Positions 1 through 13,300 of a stretch of DNA of 64,000 nt are shown here, piece by piece. The stretch is from assembly GCA_946811185.2 (NCBI GenBank), contig OX328106.1, positions 4,152,746 to 4,216,745 of the forward strand, in the 5' to 3' direction. Position numbers and translations under genes: made by a program. Each line of letters begins with the position of its first letter. The first letter of the stretch is position 1. Below the pieces are notes generated by a model. It had not been told where the DNA came from and made no database searches. It saw only the letters and a list, made by a program, of their open reading frames with translations. This DNA comes from Hippopus hippopus. Taxonomy: Eukaryota; Mollusca; Bivalvia; Cardiida; Cardiidae.

Positions 1-893
1 GGTGGGGCTACATTTGACCCCCTGGGCTATAATTTGGGCACCCTTGATAGAGACCCCCTAGATAAAGCTAAATGCAAAATTTGATAGCCCTAGCCCTTAT
101 AGCTAGATGCGAAAGATTTTCCTATATAAGCCCGCCCATGTAAAACATGTTACCCCCCGGAGCGAAGTCAAATTTGACCCTCGGCTATAATTTGGACACC
201 CTTGGTACAGGTCCACTAGATAAAGCTACATGCCAAATTTGGTCGCCCTAGGCCCCATGGCTAGGTAAAAGAAGAATTTTAAAGTTCTCCCTATATAAGC
301 CCATGTAAAACTTGTTATATAAGCCCATGTAAAACTTGTTACCCCCGGGCAGGGCCTAATTTGACCCCAGGGCTATAATTTGAACAATCTTGGCAGAGGT
401 CCACTAGATAAAGCTACATGCCAAATTTGGTAGCTCTAGGCCCTATGGCTATGTAGAAGAGGAATTTTAAAGTTCTCCCTAAATAAGCCCATGTATAACT
501 TGTGACCCTCGGGGCGGGGCCAATTTTGACCCCAGGGCTATAAATTGAAGAAACTTGGTAGAGGTCCACTAGATAAAGCTACATGCCAAATTTGGTAGCC
601 CTTGGCCTTACGGTTTCAGACAAGAAGATTTTCAAAGATTTTCAAAATTTTTCAGTTTTGTTGCCATGGCAACCAGAGTTTTTGAAGGAATTAAATTCTT
701 TCAAGAAATTCTGAAGAGGACCATGGCAGGATCATTTCTGTGAAGTTTCATCAAAATTGGATGGGTAGTTTCAGAGAAGAAGACGTTTTAAAAAAAAGTT
801 AACGCACGGACGGACGGACGCACGGACGGACGGACGCACGACGGACAACAGGCCATGACATAAGCCCGCTGGCCTTCGGCCAGTGGAGCTAAA
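1..893 (+). repeat. Dispersed repeat H with tandemly repeated 5' part (upstream WDR91 intron)
   Basis: Four diverged units of about 160-190 bp start near 1, 160, 348 and 510, each with TTTGACCCC, GGGCTATAATTTG and GATAAAGCTACATGCCAAAT. A single 3' part follows: GTTTTGTTGCCATGGCAACC, a GGACGGACGCAC microsatellite (803-850) and CATAAGCCCGCTGGCCTTCG. A one-unit copy is at 27646-28060. Confidence 0.8.
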
Positions 894-1053
894 AATGTTG
901 AAAGTGGTGTAAAATTCTAATCAATCAATTTAGACAAGGCTGTATTTTTGCCTTTGGTAAAGGGTCAAACAAGAAACAGAGAAATAAACTTGCAATAATT
1001 TTTTAAATACTCCTCTTAAATGTGGCTTTTCATGCACCTCTTGTTATTTTCAG

Positions 1054-1318
1054 GTTGACAAGATGGTGGAGCAGCTTCAGCAATATATCACCTCGTATGA
1101 TCTTGTAAACCTCCGAGAATACTGGAACTTCTTAAACTCACGTCTGTTTTGTCGACTAGAACAGCGATTCATGAGCAGTGTGAGGAAGCTTGAAGTGGGT
1201 TTACTGAAGTTGTACCTCGTGAATGCGGCACAGAAAAACAAGTCGGATAAGATCAGGGAGTTCTTTGAGAAAATGACGGATATCCTGCAGAATCAACCAG
1301 AGTTCAAGGAGTGGTTTG
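1054..1318 (+). CDS. WDR91: WDR91 exon (first in window)
   Basis: TTTTCAG precedes the exon and TTTG|GTATGT ends it. It encodes VDKMVEQLQQYITSYDL onward to EFKEWF, matching the WDR91 N-terminal helical region. Intron phases are 0 in and 1 out. The ATG at 1063 is internal methionine, not the start: coding continues upstream as VDK. Confidence 0.92.
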
Positions 1319-4300
1319 GTATGTACATGTGTATGTGAATTAGCCTGGGTCCAGGCGGTAGTAACGTATTAATTACTTCGTATCACACTGTCCTAATCTC
1401 GGTCTGCTGTCGATCTTTGGAAGCTATCTGTTATTATTACTGCCTTGGGACATTCGAGTGTCTCCCCATAATTATGAATTTTGCCGATAATCTAATTATA
1501 GATTTGTTCATCACGTGACGTCACAATGTTGATAACGATGAATTGGCGCATTTTTCGACTAATTGAAGGACAACAGGGACAAGTGATTTTCCGGAACCTG
1601 GTGTTCTACCAAAAATTATCACGACCTTCAACAAATATAGCAAAAACATTCTTTTGAAAAGCTTTCAGAGTCACTCGGACGAAATGATTAGCTGCTATTG
1701 TTAAACTATCATCCAAAGTCATTGTGAATACCCGTTTGAAATTTTTTTGTCAATATTTTCAAAGTCGGCCCACAAACAGGAAGTGACCAAATCAAGGCTA
1801 TTTGAATTTCTGTATCTACTTTTAGTACTTTACATTCAAAAATGATTGCAGCGCTATCTACTTTACCCCACTGTGAGATGGGGTAAACTAGATGTCTCTG
1901 CGATCAGTTTTCGGATGTCCCCAGGCCGTCATTTTTGTCAAAATAACGTTCGAATGATAGAACAGGAAAAAAATGAATGGACTGGAACCCAGGCTATATG
2001 TGGATATACACATGTGTCGAAAAATTTGCAAGTTACCGTACTGATTACAGACATTGTGCATACGGAAATGTTTGCGATTTCAAGATACTTGTTATTTGTT
2101 GGTATACTTTTGGTAAAATACGCAAACAGAGAAGTTTGCAAATTTTTCGAATTCTCAAAATTACCAAAATTTCCATGTCACAAAAATCTCTTCTTATACA
2201 GTATAAAACCCAAATTGAAATAAAGATTTGAAAATTTTACTCTGTTCTTACCAAGCTTGGATTTGATACTGGGACTTTTTTTGTCATCGAAGATCAAGAT
2301 CAAACTTCACAGATCATTCAGTCAGATCTTCAATTTACCTTTTTTCAGTCTACTATATTTTTTTCAACCCTCCACAAAACAATTCCAACTTTTATTAACT
2401 GTGTGAAAAATAGCATTTGAAAACAATGTGGGAAAAGGAGAAAATACTGGTAACCAGCATTTTTTTCTATCCCACAATGTTTTCAACCCTTTTGAAGACC
2501 AATATCATTATTTGAGCAATATTTGATTTATTGCTTACAATTGCTTTCAAATTGATGAAGTCCAAAATACTGTCGTATCATAAAGAGAATTGAAGCACAG
2601 GTCCAACTTGGACTCTATTCGTATAAAAAGTGAGTGATTAAGATAAAGATTTCAAGCAAAAATATGCATAAATGGTACATGTATTGCTCTGTGAAAAGTG
2701 GGGCCAAATTTATCTGCAAAAAGTTGTGACCCATGTCAGCCTGCACAGTCGGCACAAGCTTACATGAGTGGAAAGTTTTTGCTATTTGAAATTTTATGCA
2801 TGTTGAACGACCATTCTGCATCATGATTTAAGTTTTTTATTCCTAAATTTTTGATGACCTTCTTGGTATAACACATCACGGAGATGCAGTAAACCACCTT
2901 TTCCCAGAGCAGTGGCTCATACATGCACACGTTTTCTCTTTCTCTTTCAGCATTTCCGTTTATAAAATCTCCGGAGGAGAACCACCATTACTCGATGTAC
3001 TTCACCACCCAGTGGCAGGAAACATTCTATCTGTCCCTACACAACTTTCTCAGTGTTATACTTCAGGCGATGCATATCCTTTGCTTACAATCTTTTATTT
3101 AATCCTCTCACCACACGGCAAAACCTTAGATGTGCCTGCATTGAAGGAATTAACGGACAAAAATTTCAAATGTGTTTCAAATGATAATATTTGTCCTGGA
3201 ATGGGTAGAAAACATTGTTGGATAAGGAGAAAATACTGGTTACCAGCATTTTCTCCTTTTCTAACAATGTTTTCAAAAGGCTTCTTTTTCAAGGTTATTC
3301 AAACTTGGGATGGTGTGGTAAAAAGTTAACTCTTTAGCAGATAACTGACTTTTATACTTGTCGGTTTTGAAAGCATTTGCAGAAAACAAATTAAATGTGC
3401 CTCAGTAGATAGGATTCTTCTTAGAAAGGGTAGGAAACAATGTAAATCTGGTTACCAGTGTAATATACTGGTCTATCCCACAGATAGAAATAAATGTATA
3501 CCCGGTAGCTTGTACACATATACTGTCATGCTACAGAGCTAGTTTTTGTAGAAGCATGGTAGAGTGTTCGCCTTGGGACCTGGAGGTCCTGGTTTCAATC
3601 CCTGCCTTGTCAGAACTGTTACAATGGCACCCAATGTAAAACACCCATTTCATTTAGAAATAGGGTAACAGTTGAAGAATTCTTGACTAATCTTGATATG
3701 GCAGTGGAGTATGTAGTATACTGGTCTATCCCACAGAAAGATATAAATGTATAGCTTGTGTTTGTATAAGGGGACACTTAAACTGCCTTGCTATAGAGCT
3801 AGCTTTTGTAGTGACATGGTAGAGTGTTCGCCTTGGGACCTGGAGGTCCTGGGTTCAATCCCTGCCTTTGGAGGTTATTTGTCAGAACTTTTACACCAGC
3901 ATTTTTTTCCTTTTAGCACAATATTTTCAAAGGCCTTCAAATTATTTATGAAATTGTCAAAAGCAGCAAAGCACAAACCGAAAAAAACGATATCTTTCCC
4001 TAACAACCTAACCTGTTCCAGTGTTATTGAACTTTGAGTCTGAGTACAGATGTTTGAGAAAACTTCAAGAGGAAAATGAGGCTTTGAATCAGCAGGTAAG
4101 ATATAGAATAGAAATTGTGCACTTGACCGTGGCCATTACTGTTGACCTTTGGTCAAAATTGTACACTTGACTTTGGCCATCTCTCTTGACATGTCAAAAT
4201 TGTACACTTGATCTTTCCTATCACTGTTGACCTTTGGTCATAACTATACACTTGACCTTGGCCATAATTCTTGACCTTTGGTCAAAATTGGACACTTGAC

Positions 4301-7300
4301 CTTGATCATCTCTCTTCACCTTTGGTCAAAATTGTTCACTTGACCTTGGCCATCACTGTTGACCTTCGGTCAAAATTGTATACTTGACCTTGGCTATCAC
4401 TGTTGACCTCAGGTCAAAATTGTACTCTTGACCCTTGCTATATCTCGTGACCTTTTGTCAAAATTGTACTTTTGGCCTTGACACTTGACCTAGGCCATCT
4501 CTCTTGACGTATGGTTAAAATTGTACACTTGACCTTTGCCATATCTTTTGACCTTTTGTCTTAATTGTACTTTTGGCCTTGACACTTGACCTAAGCCATC
4601 TCTCTTGACGTATGGTCAAAATTGTACACTTGACCATGGCCATCTCAGTTGACATTCGGTTAAAATTGTGCACTTGACCTAAGCCATCTCTCTTGACCTA
4701 TGGTCAAATTGTACACTTGACATTGGCCGTCTCTCTTGGCCTTTGTTCAAAATTGTACACTTGACCTTTGCCATCTCTCTTGACCTTTGAACTCATGTAT
4801 AAACTTTTCACTGTATTCAAGTACAGGACTTGAGACCAGGGTGTCGCTGGTTGGAATCCCCAGCTTGGCCAATTTCTTTCTATGAATTGATGATAGTCAT
4901 TAGGACAGGTTTCATTCCTATTTCACAGCTGATCTTGTTTCAACAATGGCTATGTGGGAGAGCAACCAATGGCTTTGGAAGAATATTACCTGAAGTGTAT
5001 CGATAAGTGCACTGGCCGCTGCGATATATTGAAATAATTTTGAAAATGGCATTTAACACCAAACAAACAGTTCACTGTATTCAAACTTTCTATCACAGGA
5101 AATAATTTTAGACTTGTCAGAAAAATTGAAAGAATATGGAGACAACAAGTTAATTGTCACTCAAATGATGGAAAATGTGTCTTGAAAGATAAAATGCATA
5201 TTGGGAAACACAGAAAATATTGCTAATCAGCACTTTATTTGAGCATAAGGAGATTGCTGTGTCATCTTGGATAACAGTGACCACAATGATTAAAGTTGCA
5301 GTAGTGACCTTTTACCAAACAACTCCAATTTTAAATGACCCTTAGGAAAGAAGGCTTTTAAAAACATTGTGGGAAAAGGAGAAAATGTTGGTTACCAACA
5401 TTTTCTCCTTTTCCCACAATGTTTTTAGCCTTCCAAAACCATATCTCAAGTTTTGAGTAATATTTAGTATTAATATTAATATTAAATGCTGCTAAAATGA
5501 TGGGTAAAGACTTAATTAGAGCAAACAGCTTTATTCTTATCTCCTTACCATAGCATTTGCAGACAAAAATTTAAATGTGGCTTATATTTATGGAAGTTGT
5601 CTTTGATAGAGTAGAAAACATTATGGGAAAAGGAGAAAATGCTGGTTTCCCATAATGTTTTCAAAAGGCTTTTTCTCCAATGTTTTTAAAACTCGTGAAT
5701 GTATGGTGAACGCTTATTATACTTCAAGCTGCTGGCCAAAGGAGAAAAACCAGATATAGATTGGAAAGTGAACAAAACTGAAGACGGCATGTACAATGAG
5801 GGAAGACATATGGAATTGGTGTATGACTTTTCTGCTCTTGGAGAGTAAGTCTTGATTAAAACATGTTGTCTTTGTTATTGATGTACTTTTTCTCTGCTGT
5901 TGCAATTCCCCATTTTCATCAGGTTTACTACCCCGGAGCATTTTTATCATGCTTTTAAAAACAACCATAATTCAAAATTGTCCGATTCAAATCTCCTGAA
6001 ATTAGGTCAAAGTAATGGATGATGCCATTTGGCGTTCTTTGCAAAATATCTGTCCTCACTTCTGAAAAACAATGTTAGGACGATAGTCTTTGTGAGACCT
6101 ATCGAAGGAAAAACAAGGCAAAAAAAGGTGGTTTCGGAAGTGACAGGAACTTGCGCAGCAATAAAATTCTGTGTGAATTTATGGCAAAGTCCGTCTGAAA
6201 CATTTATTTTATCAGAAGAAGGTGGGGTAAAGCTACCATTGAAAAAGTCTGCAGTAATCAAGTGGCATGGGTGGTAAAAAAGTACGAAAGAATATTGAAG
6301 ATGACTCAAGGAGTAGACATGCAGAGATAACTAGTAATGCCATAGTTGAATGGCGTTAACGTCAAGGCATGTTCAAGGTAGCTGTTATGATCTTTGTACA
6401 AAGAGTCATAGCAATTAATTTGTCTGAAACTTTTAAATTTTATCTGTTATGAATGGATCTTCAAGGTATGAAAATTTAAGTGTAACAGTAGAAGTAGGTT
6501 TGTTTTAATTAACGAATTCCACAAACTTTTAGCCCAACCCTTGTACTTTTCTAGATGATTTTTAATGCATAAACTGTCTACCTGTCCTCACAATATTCCG
6601 TTTTTTTTTGTTACTTGTCTTTAATCTATATTGGCCTCATAGAGTTGTATTGGTTTAAATTATATTCCAGGGATACAGTTATACCAGAAACAGCCCCTGT
6701 AAACAAGTCTCCAAGGAAATTCCCATTTACGTCATCCCCTTTAGGTATCGGTAAGAAAACAGACAATAAGGCTGCCGCAACTACTGCCGCTAAAAAGAAG
6801 GATGACCAGATGAGGATGACCAAACCGACCGGAAAAGACTTGCACTCACGACCAACATCAAACCTGTTACCGATCATCACACGTCAGAAAAAAGGAAAAC
6901 AGGGTCTGGGACTGTCTCAGTCTGTAGATGTAGGTCACACCTCCTCTGGGTTGGTAACAGATTCTTCAGGTGTGAAATTGTCGGACAGTGCATCTTCTGT
7001 ACAGAAAATGAAGAAAATGGAAGGAGTCAGACAGGAAAGAAAGGAATTATTGGAAGGAAAGGAAAAATCAAAGGATGATGAGGTACTTTTCTTGTATTTT
7101 TAGCTTTTCTGTTTTTGGAGAAAACAAGGAATTATTGTCATAGCCCTGGCATCAGCGTTGTGTTGTTGTCTGCGTAGTTCTTGTTGTCATGCAAAAACTT
7201 TGACATTTTGCAATATCTCTGTTATCACTAAAGAGATTTACTTCAAACTGGGACAAAATTCTTAACTATCAAAAGGGAACCTTTACAACAAAGGCAGGTA

Positions 7301-10300
7301 ACTATCAAAGTATTTTTGACACAGTTATTCCCCTTTTTCGACTTTGAATTTTCACCGAAAACCAAGCACTTGCAGCTGAGCATAAAAGACGGAACAGTGT
7401 GCTTAAGGCTAAAATGAGGCCAAGGTAACAGGATATGCCTTCTAAAAATCAAAACATTGTGGGAAAAGGAGAAAACCTTCATCAGGAGCATACAAAAGGT
7501 CAGCACCAGAACTCATTCCTATTTTAACCAAGATTGCAGGAATGCACAGGTTGTGGCAGATTAATGTTGTTTTCCCAATCAGTATCAACATTCCAATGTT
7601 TCATACAACTGGTCAGAGTCAAAAACCAGTCCTAAATTAACCAAGATTCCTGGACAGTTACAAGTTGTGGCTATTTAAGATTATTTTCCCTTTCAGCATC
7701 AACCAGCCAATGTTACATACAACAGGTCCGTGTCAGAGCCTAATCCTAACTTTGCCAAGAAAAAATCCGTAGAAAATAGGAGAACAGTCAGTAAAAGTAT
7801 TATTGAAGGAAAAGTAGGTATACACTGTAACCCTATACCAAACAAACCTGAGTTTTAACAGTCCTAAGGAAAATGCCTATTTGAAAACATTGTGGGAAAA
7901 GGAGAAAATGCTGGTTACCAGCATTTTCTCCTTTTCCCACAATGTTTTCCAACATATCAAAGAAAGAAATCATTTTTTGAGCTACAGTTACTTTGTCATC
8001 TGCAAATGCTTTCAGTTTGGTCTAGCCCAAAACTTTGTTGTTTGGTAAAGATAGTAAACTTCTGAACTGCGAGATGTTTCCATAATCTCCAAGACAAATA
8101 TGCAGCAGACAATTTTTAGAATATCCCTGTAGAATATGGACAGTCAAGTTGAAATGACTGTTTACCCATAGGCCTCTGAAGCTCCATTGGTCTATCAAGG
8201 GGTAACAAAATTTTCATTATCGGACACTGTTACTATAAATAGCACATTGGGGATTCCCTCTGTATCATATATAGTAAAATACGAAATCGGACAAAATTTG
8301 CCCCCGTCCCCTTTCAGAGATAATATTTAAACGAAAACGGATAAATGAACCTAGTTACCGTTGCAGATAAGTTCATTAATGACTTTTTCTTCTGTACCCT
8401 GACCCTTGGCGATCCGGAAAACGTGGAAGCTTTTTAATTTTTTTGAGATGAGAGCTATCGCTTGATGGCAAGAGCCATTTGGAGCTGAGTGATTTTTTGC
8501 CTCTGACCCTCTCATGCCTTTGAGAAAAGGAGTGGGTGGCTTGGAAAGAAAATTGTGTCAGTACCGGTGTGAGAAAAGCCAGGAAACACATGTGTAGGTG
8601 TACTGGCCGCGGTGATATGACCTGAACTGTTTAAACAGCACTAAACTGCAGTACATACAAAATCTAAAGGCATAAAGTAAGACACTTATTTTCTGTCTGC
8701 GGAAAAAGGTGCCCAACATAATTTTATCCTGTTATTAGGCAATATCATTTTTTTAGCATTTTTTTCCTATGAAAACCTCATGGTTTTGCCATTTTGTTTA
8801 TCATCTGAATGCCAACGAACAACATTTTTCATCTCATGGCAGATCAATTTTGCTTTAATGATATTGTGGGAAGAGGAAAAGATGTTGTTAACCCCAATTT
8901 TCTTCTTTTCTCACTATGTTTTCTTTTCATTCTAAGAGAATTTCCATCATTTTAGCCACTTTTTAATTTGTTATCTGTAAAAGCCATTCAAGTTGCTAAA
9001 TGATTCCTCAAGCACTTACAACATTGACCTGCATAATTTTCTCCTGACCAAGATTCATAGCCAGCAACAACTCTGGAACTTTTTTTCATTCTTTGGCCCA
9101 TAGATGTTGCTAATTTATTGATTTAAACACAGATATTCAAAATCTGTAAATTGGGTCATAATTGACTGAAATCGAGTATTATAGTCACATTAATGTAGAT
9201 AGTAGATGTTTTTTTTTCATTTTGTAAAGAGATAAATCAGCAATCTAATGGATGAATTCTTGAATATGTATATAATTTAACAGACAGAGGGAAATGGAAT
9301 AGAAAGTCAAGGAACTGACACAATGTTGCCATTAACAACAGCCATGCCTAGCAACACAGAGGAACTACAGACTTTTCTACCTCCGCAAACTTCTTCTGAA
9401 GATTCAAGTCAAAGCTGCATGGAAACAGGACTTCAAGCTGTGGATGCCAGTAAAACTGGTATTTTGTTGTTCAATTTTCTCACAACCCTTTACCACACAA
9501 CAAAATTTTAGACCTTTCCACATCGGAAGCATATGTAGCTCAAACTATTTCTGTCTTTTGAATTGAAGAAAGCCTTGTGGGAAAAGGAGAAAATGCTGGT
9601 TACCAGCATTTCCTCCTTTTCCCACAATGTTTTTTCAAAGTCATCTCTGTCAGGGTTGATAAAATTTGTGAATGTGTGGTTAGTTCAGCTTTAGATTTAC
9701 CAATATAGATGAGGAAAAACACTTTCATAGTATAAAAAGAGCACAGCTTTACCCTTTCAGTTTCTGTTCTGCAATGCCTTCTATGAAGGCAAGTCTACAA
9801 TTTTGCTATCTTTGCTCTCTACCAAAAAACAAAAATTTTAGACTTTTCCAGATTCAGAGCAATAAAAAATAAAAGAAAGCTACCTTTATGCCTCGGTTGA
9901 GGTTTTTAAACTTGCATTCAAGATACAGAAGAAAATTTAACTTTCTGTATAACCTGTTTATTTCTTTTCAGTGAAAGAGAAGCCATTTTTCCTACTCAGC
10001 CAGGTTTGTTCACTTTGTGAATATATAGGGCATTTTTTTTCAGTTTGATTCACTGAGTTAACATTAAGATAATTGATTTAAGTATTCTTGATTTAACTCT
10101 GTACCAAACGACAAGATTTTGAATGTGTCCAATCTGCAAACATTTGAAGACAAAATTAATGTTACTATAAATCTAAAACTTGGTTTTGGACGGGTAGAAA
10201 ACATTGTGTGAAAAGGACAGAAGGCTGGTTACCAGCATTTTCCCCTTTTTTCACTATGTTTTATAAAGCCCTTGTCCTAAGGGTCGGTAAAAGTTGGAAT

Positions 10301-13300
10301 TGTTGGATAGAAGTGTTAAACGTTTTACATCAGTTCTTTAAAAAACCCTGTATTTCCTGCATGTTTAAAAGAATTCAGTATCAAACTGCTTACAATGATT
10401 TTATCTCTGTATAAATAAATTTTGACAGGAGTTGAAATTGCCCGAGTAGGACATTTATTTAAAACTGAAATTGAATAATACTGTTGTGCTGACAACTGAC
10501 AGATTACTACCACCCATCAAGAAGCCATTTTTTTTTAGAAGTAGAATGATTTTCGTACCTTATTTCAGAAATTCTCATGTTATTCATCCAGAATTCAATA
10601 ATTGCAGTTAATTGTATATGTTGATTTTCTAACATTAAATTAGGGATATACCTCATATAAACTATCAGAACTGTTGCTCGACTTTTTTCTGTGTCACAGC
10701 TGCACTCATAAGAGTTAGAACTTATATGAACGGTGATCCAGCAAAAGGGAGGTTAAATGCATTTCCATAATGCATGATACCAAGCAACTTAATCACATAA
10801 TAATGGTTCATTGTATGGTATTTAATGCTGTTTTCAACATTATTTCAGTTATATCGCAGCGGCCAGTGCACCTATCCATGCTTTCCTGGAGTCTCTTTTA
10901 CCAGTACTCCGCACAACTTTCTTTCCAAGCCACTGGCTGCTTTCCCACCTAATCTTCGTCGAAACAATGGTCAGCGGTGGGAGAGGAATGAATCCTGTGG
11001 CAGTGACTATCATCAATGCTCGGAAAGAAATTGGCCGAGCCAGGGATTGTAGCCAGGGATCGAACCCTGGCCCTGTGTTCTCAAGTCCTGCACGCTACCG
11101 ACTGAGCTACCAGGGCTCGGCTACATAATAATGGATCCATAAAATTCATTTTGTCTAACAACAGACTGAATGTAGGGGTAGATTGGTTATGTGACATGCA
11201 GAGATTTAACAATAGCAAAAAGGATTGATTCAGGTCAGCCTGCACCGACTGCGCAGGCCGACCTGAGTTGATACTTTTTGCAGATGCATTAAACCCCCTT
11301 TTCACAGAGCATGGTTCACATGTTTCCGAGTTTCATCTTTTCCATCGTGGATAATCAGTTCTGGGTCCATTAGAACATTCTTGGTCTTATTCTCAAGAAT
11401 TTTCTAAAATTGAATGCAACACAACTTCTGATTGGCTAAACCATTTGGTTTAGCCAATCAGAAGTTGTGTTACTTTCAAATTTGGAAAATCTCAAAGAAT
11501 AAGGCTGAGAATGTTTCTTAGGAATAATTGGTGAATGAAGACTCCTGTATTTTTTTCTAACTTCAGGATGAATATTCTGAGCATAGGTCGGCAGTATCCT
11601 ACGCCAGATTTAGCAGCAGTGGTCAGTATATTGCGAGTGTGGACGTTGATGGGGTGGTCAAGTAAGTGGCTTGTTAACTCTTCAGCATATGACAAAATTT
11701 TAGACTTACCTAAATTTAAAGCATTTGCCAATGACAAATCAAGGTTGGCTCAAATGATGAGATTTGGCTTGAATAGCTAGAAAACATTGAGGGGAAAGGA
11801 GAAAATGCTGGTTATCAGCATTTTCTCTTTTTCCCACAGTGTTTTCAAAAGCCTTCTTTCTCAGGGTAGTTAGAACTCGGGATCATAAAGAGTTGAGGAA
11901 GGCTGCGGGAAACATTGTTTGAAACCAGAAAATGCTGGTTTAACTAGCATTTTCTACTTTTTCCGCCCGCCCGGGTGGCTCAGTGGTGAGCGTGTCGGAC
12001 TCATGACCTGGTGGCTGTGAGTTCGATACCCGGTTGAGGCGAACTTTCTTTCCGGCGTATTTTCGCCTCTCACCTCTGCTGAAGCATGTGAGAAAAGTAG
12101 TCGGTGGCTTTGGAAAGAAAGTTGTGTTAGTACTGGTGTGAGAAAGCCAGGAAACACATGTGCGTCACCGACCGCCATGATATGACCTTAGCTGTTAAAG
12201 TGGCGTTAAACCCCAATACAACCAACCAACCAAAATCTACCTTTTCCATAATGTTTCTACACTCTAATTTACAGATTTGAATGACTTTTAATTGACATCT
12301 ACAACAGCTTTCAGTTTAGACGTTTTAAAATTTTGAAATGTAGTATAGATTTAACTCCTTTGCTCTGACTGACTGTGAATAATCTTAGCAGATTCAGAGT
12401 TTTCTGTATTAAGATTTTACCCAAAGATATAAGAGAAAAATTACATAGACTAAGACGTAGAGTACATATATATATATACTATGAACAGAACATGTTTTTT
12501 GAAGTCTATTCTGTTCTTGGTACCATTCATCGTTGCAAGACCAACAATTCATACCTTTATGTAACAATGAGAATTACACATAGCCATGCAGGGCTGTTAA
12601 AATTTGTAATTGTGTGGTAAGGAATTAACAGATGTTATGTAGATTTTAGAAGGGTAATTTTCTAGTTTTCTATGGAATTTTCTCATGGGTAAATATGTAA
12701 GTGATATTTTATATTTTCAAATATAACAGGGTTTGGTCCTGGACCACACAGACTAAAACTGCTGCAACCCAGATGTGCAAATCTGCATTCCTGTCTTTAG
12801 AATGGGCCAGTAAATCAGACAGATGGGTAAATTTTTGCTCAGAGAAAATGACGAAGTATTGTCATAGCCTGGCGTTGTTGTGCAAAACCTTTGATATTTT
12901 ACAATATCTCTGTTATTACTAAAGATATTTAAAGTAGACAAGTTTTTAAGTATCAAAAGGGGAATATATTCAACAAAGGCAGGTAACTATCAAAGTATTT
13001 TTGATACAGTTATGCCCTTTTTCCACTCGGAATTTTCTATGAAAAGCAACGGCAGCCGAGCGTTGGCACCCACATGCTGTGCTCTTGTTTATATTGAACC
13101 ATACTTCATACCAATACTTGTTAGTTTTTAAAAAAGACCTAATTTAGAAATAGCCTGTAGTGAATTTTACCTCCTCATAGGGGCTTCATAAGTAGCTTTT
13201 ACAAACAGTGTAGATTAAGATCAGACTACACAGAAGTTCCACTCTGATTTGGGATGTACCCTTTGAACTTCTTCTAGAAAACTTTGACTAGAGTGTTCTT

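Larger units (their letters stand above)
3074..4012 (+). other. WDR91: U12-type (minor spliceosome) AT-AC intron in WDR91
   Basis: The 5' end is ATATCCTTT, a perfect match to the U12-type AT-AC donor. The 3' end is CTAAC|CTG. A branch-point-like CCCTAAC (3998-4004) lies about 10 nt before the acceptor, which is the usual U12 spacing. Splicing here gives QAM-PVPVLLNF, which preserves the conserved WDR91 segment MPVPV(I/L)LNF; the nearby AG (CCAG, 4018-4021) would delete PVP. The 939-nt intron holds a family A hairpin element and two tRNA-like SINE fragments. Confidence 0.85.

Noticed and set aside
1846..2231. Overlapping frames of 84-125 codons in the intron after the first WDR91 exon
   Set aside because: They lie within an intron, overlap each other on both strands and show no conserved motif.
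4018..4021. CCAG as a conventional acceptor for WDR91 exon 3
   Set aside because: It would delete the conserved PVP residues and there is no matching GT donor after exon 2.
4110..4795. Regularly spaced repeats resembling a CRISPR array
   Set aside because: Units are directly adjacent with no unique spacers, in an animal intron; it is a minisatellite.
5099..5190. Apparent WDR91 exon after CTATCACAG
   Set aside because: The sequence (ATTTTAGACTTGTCAGAAAA ...) is a degraded family A arm, and the frame hits a stop.
6029..6277. 82-codon plus-strand frame (MAFFAKYLSSLLKNNVRTIV)
   Set aside because: It lies within a WDR91 intron without flanking splice sites that keep phase; no recognised domain. 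It may be a transposon remnant, but I cannot support it as a gene.
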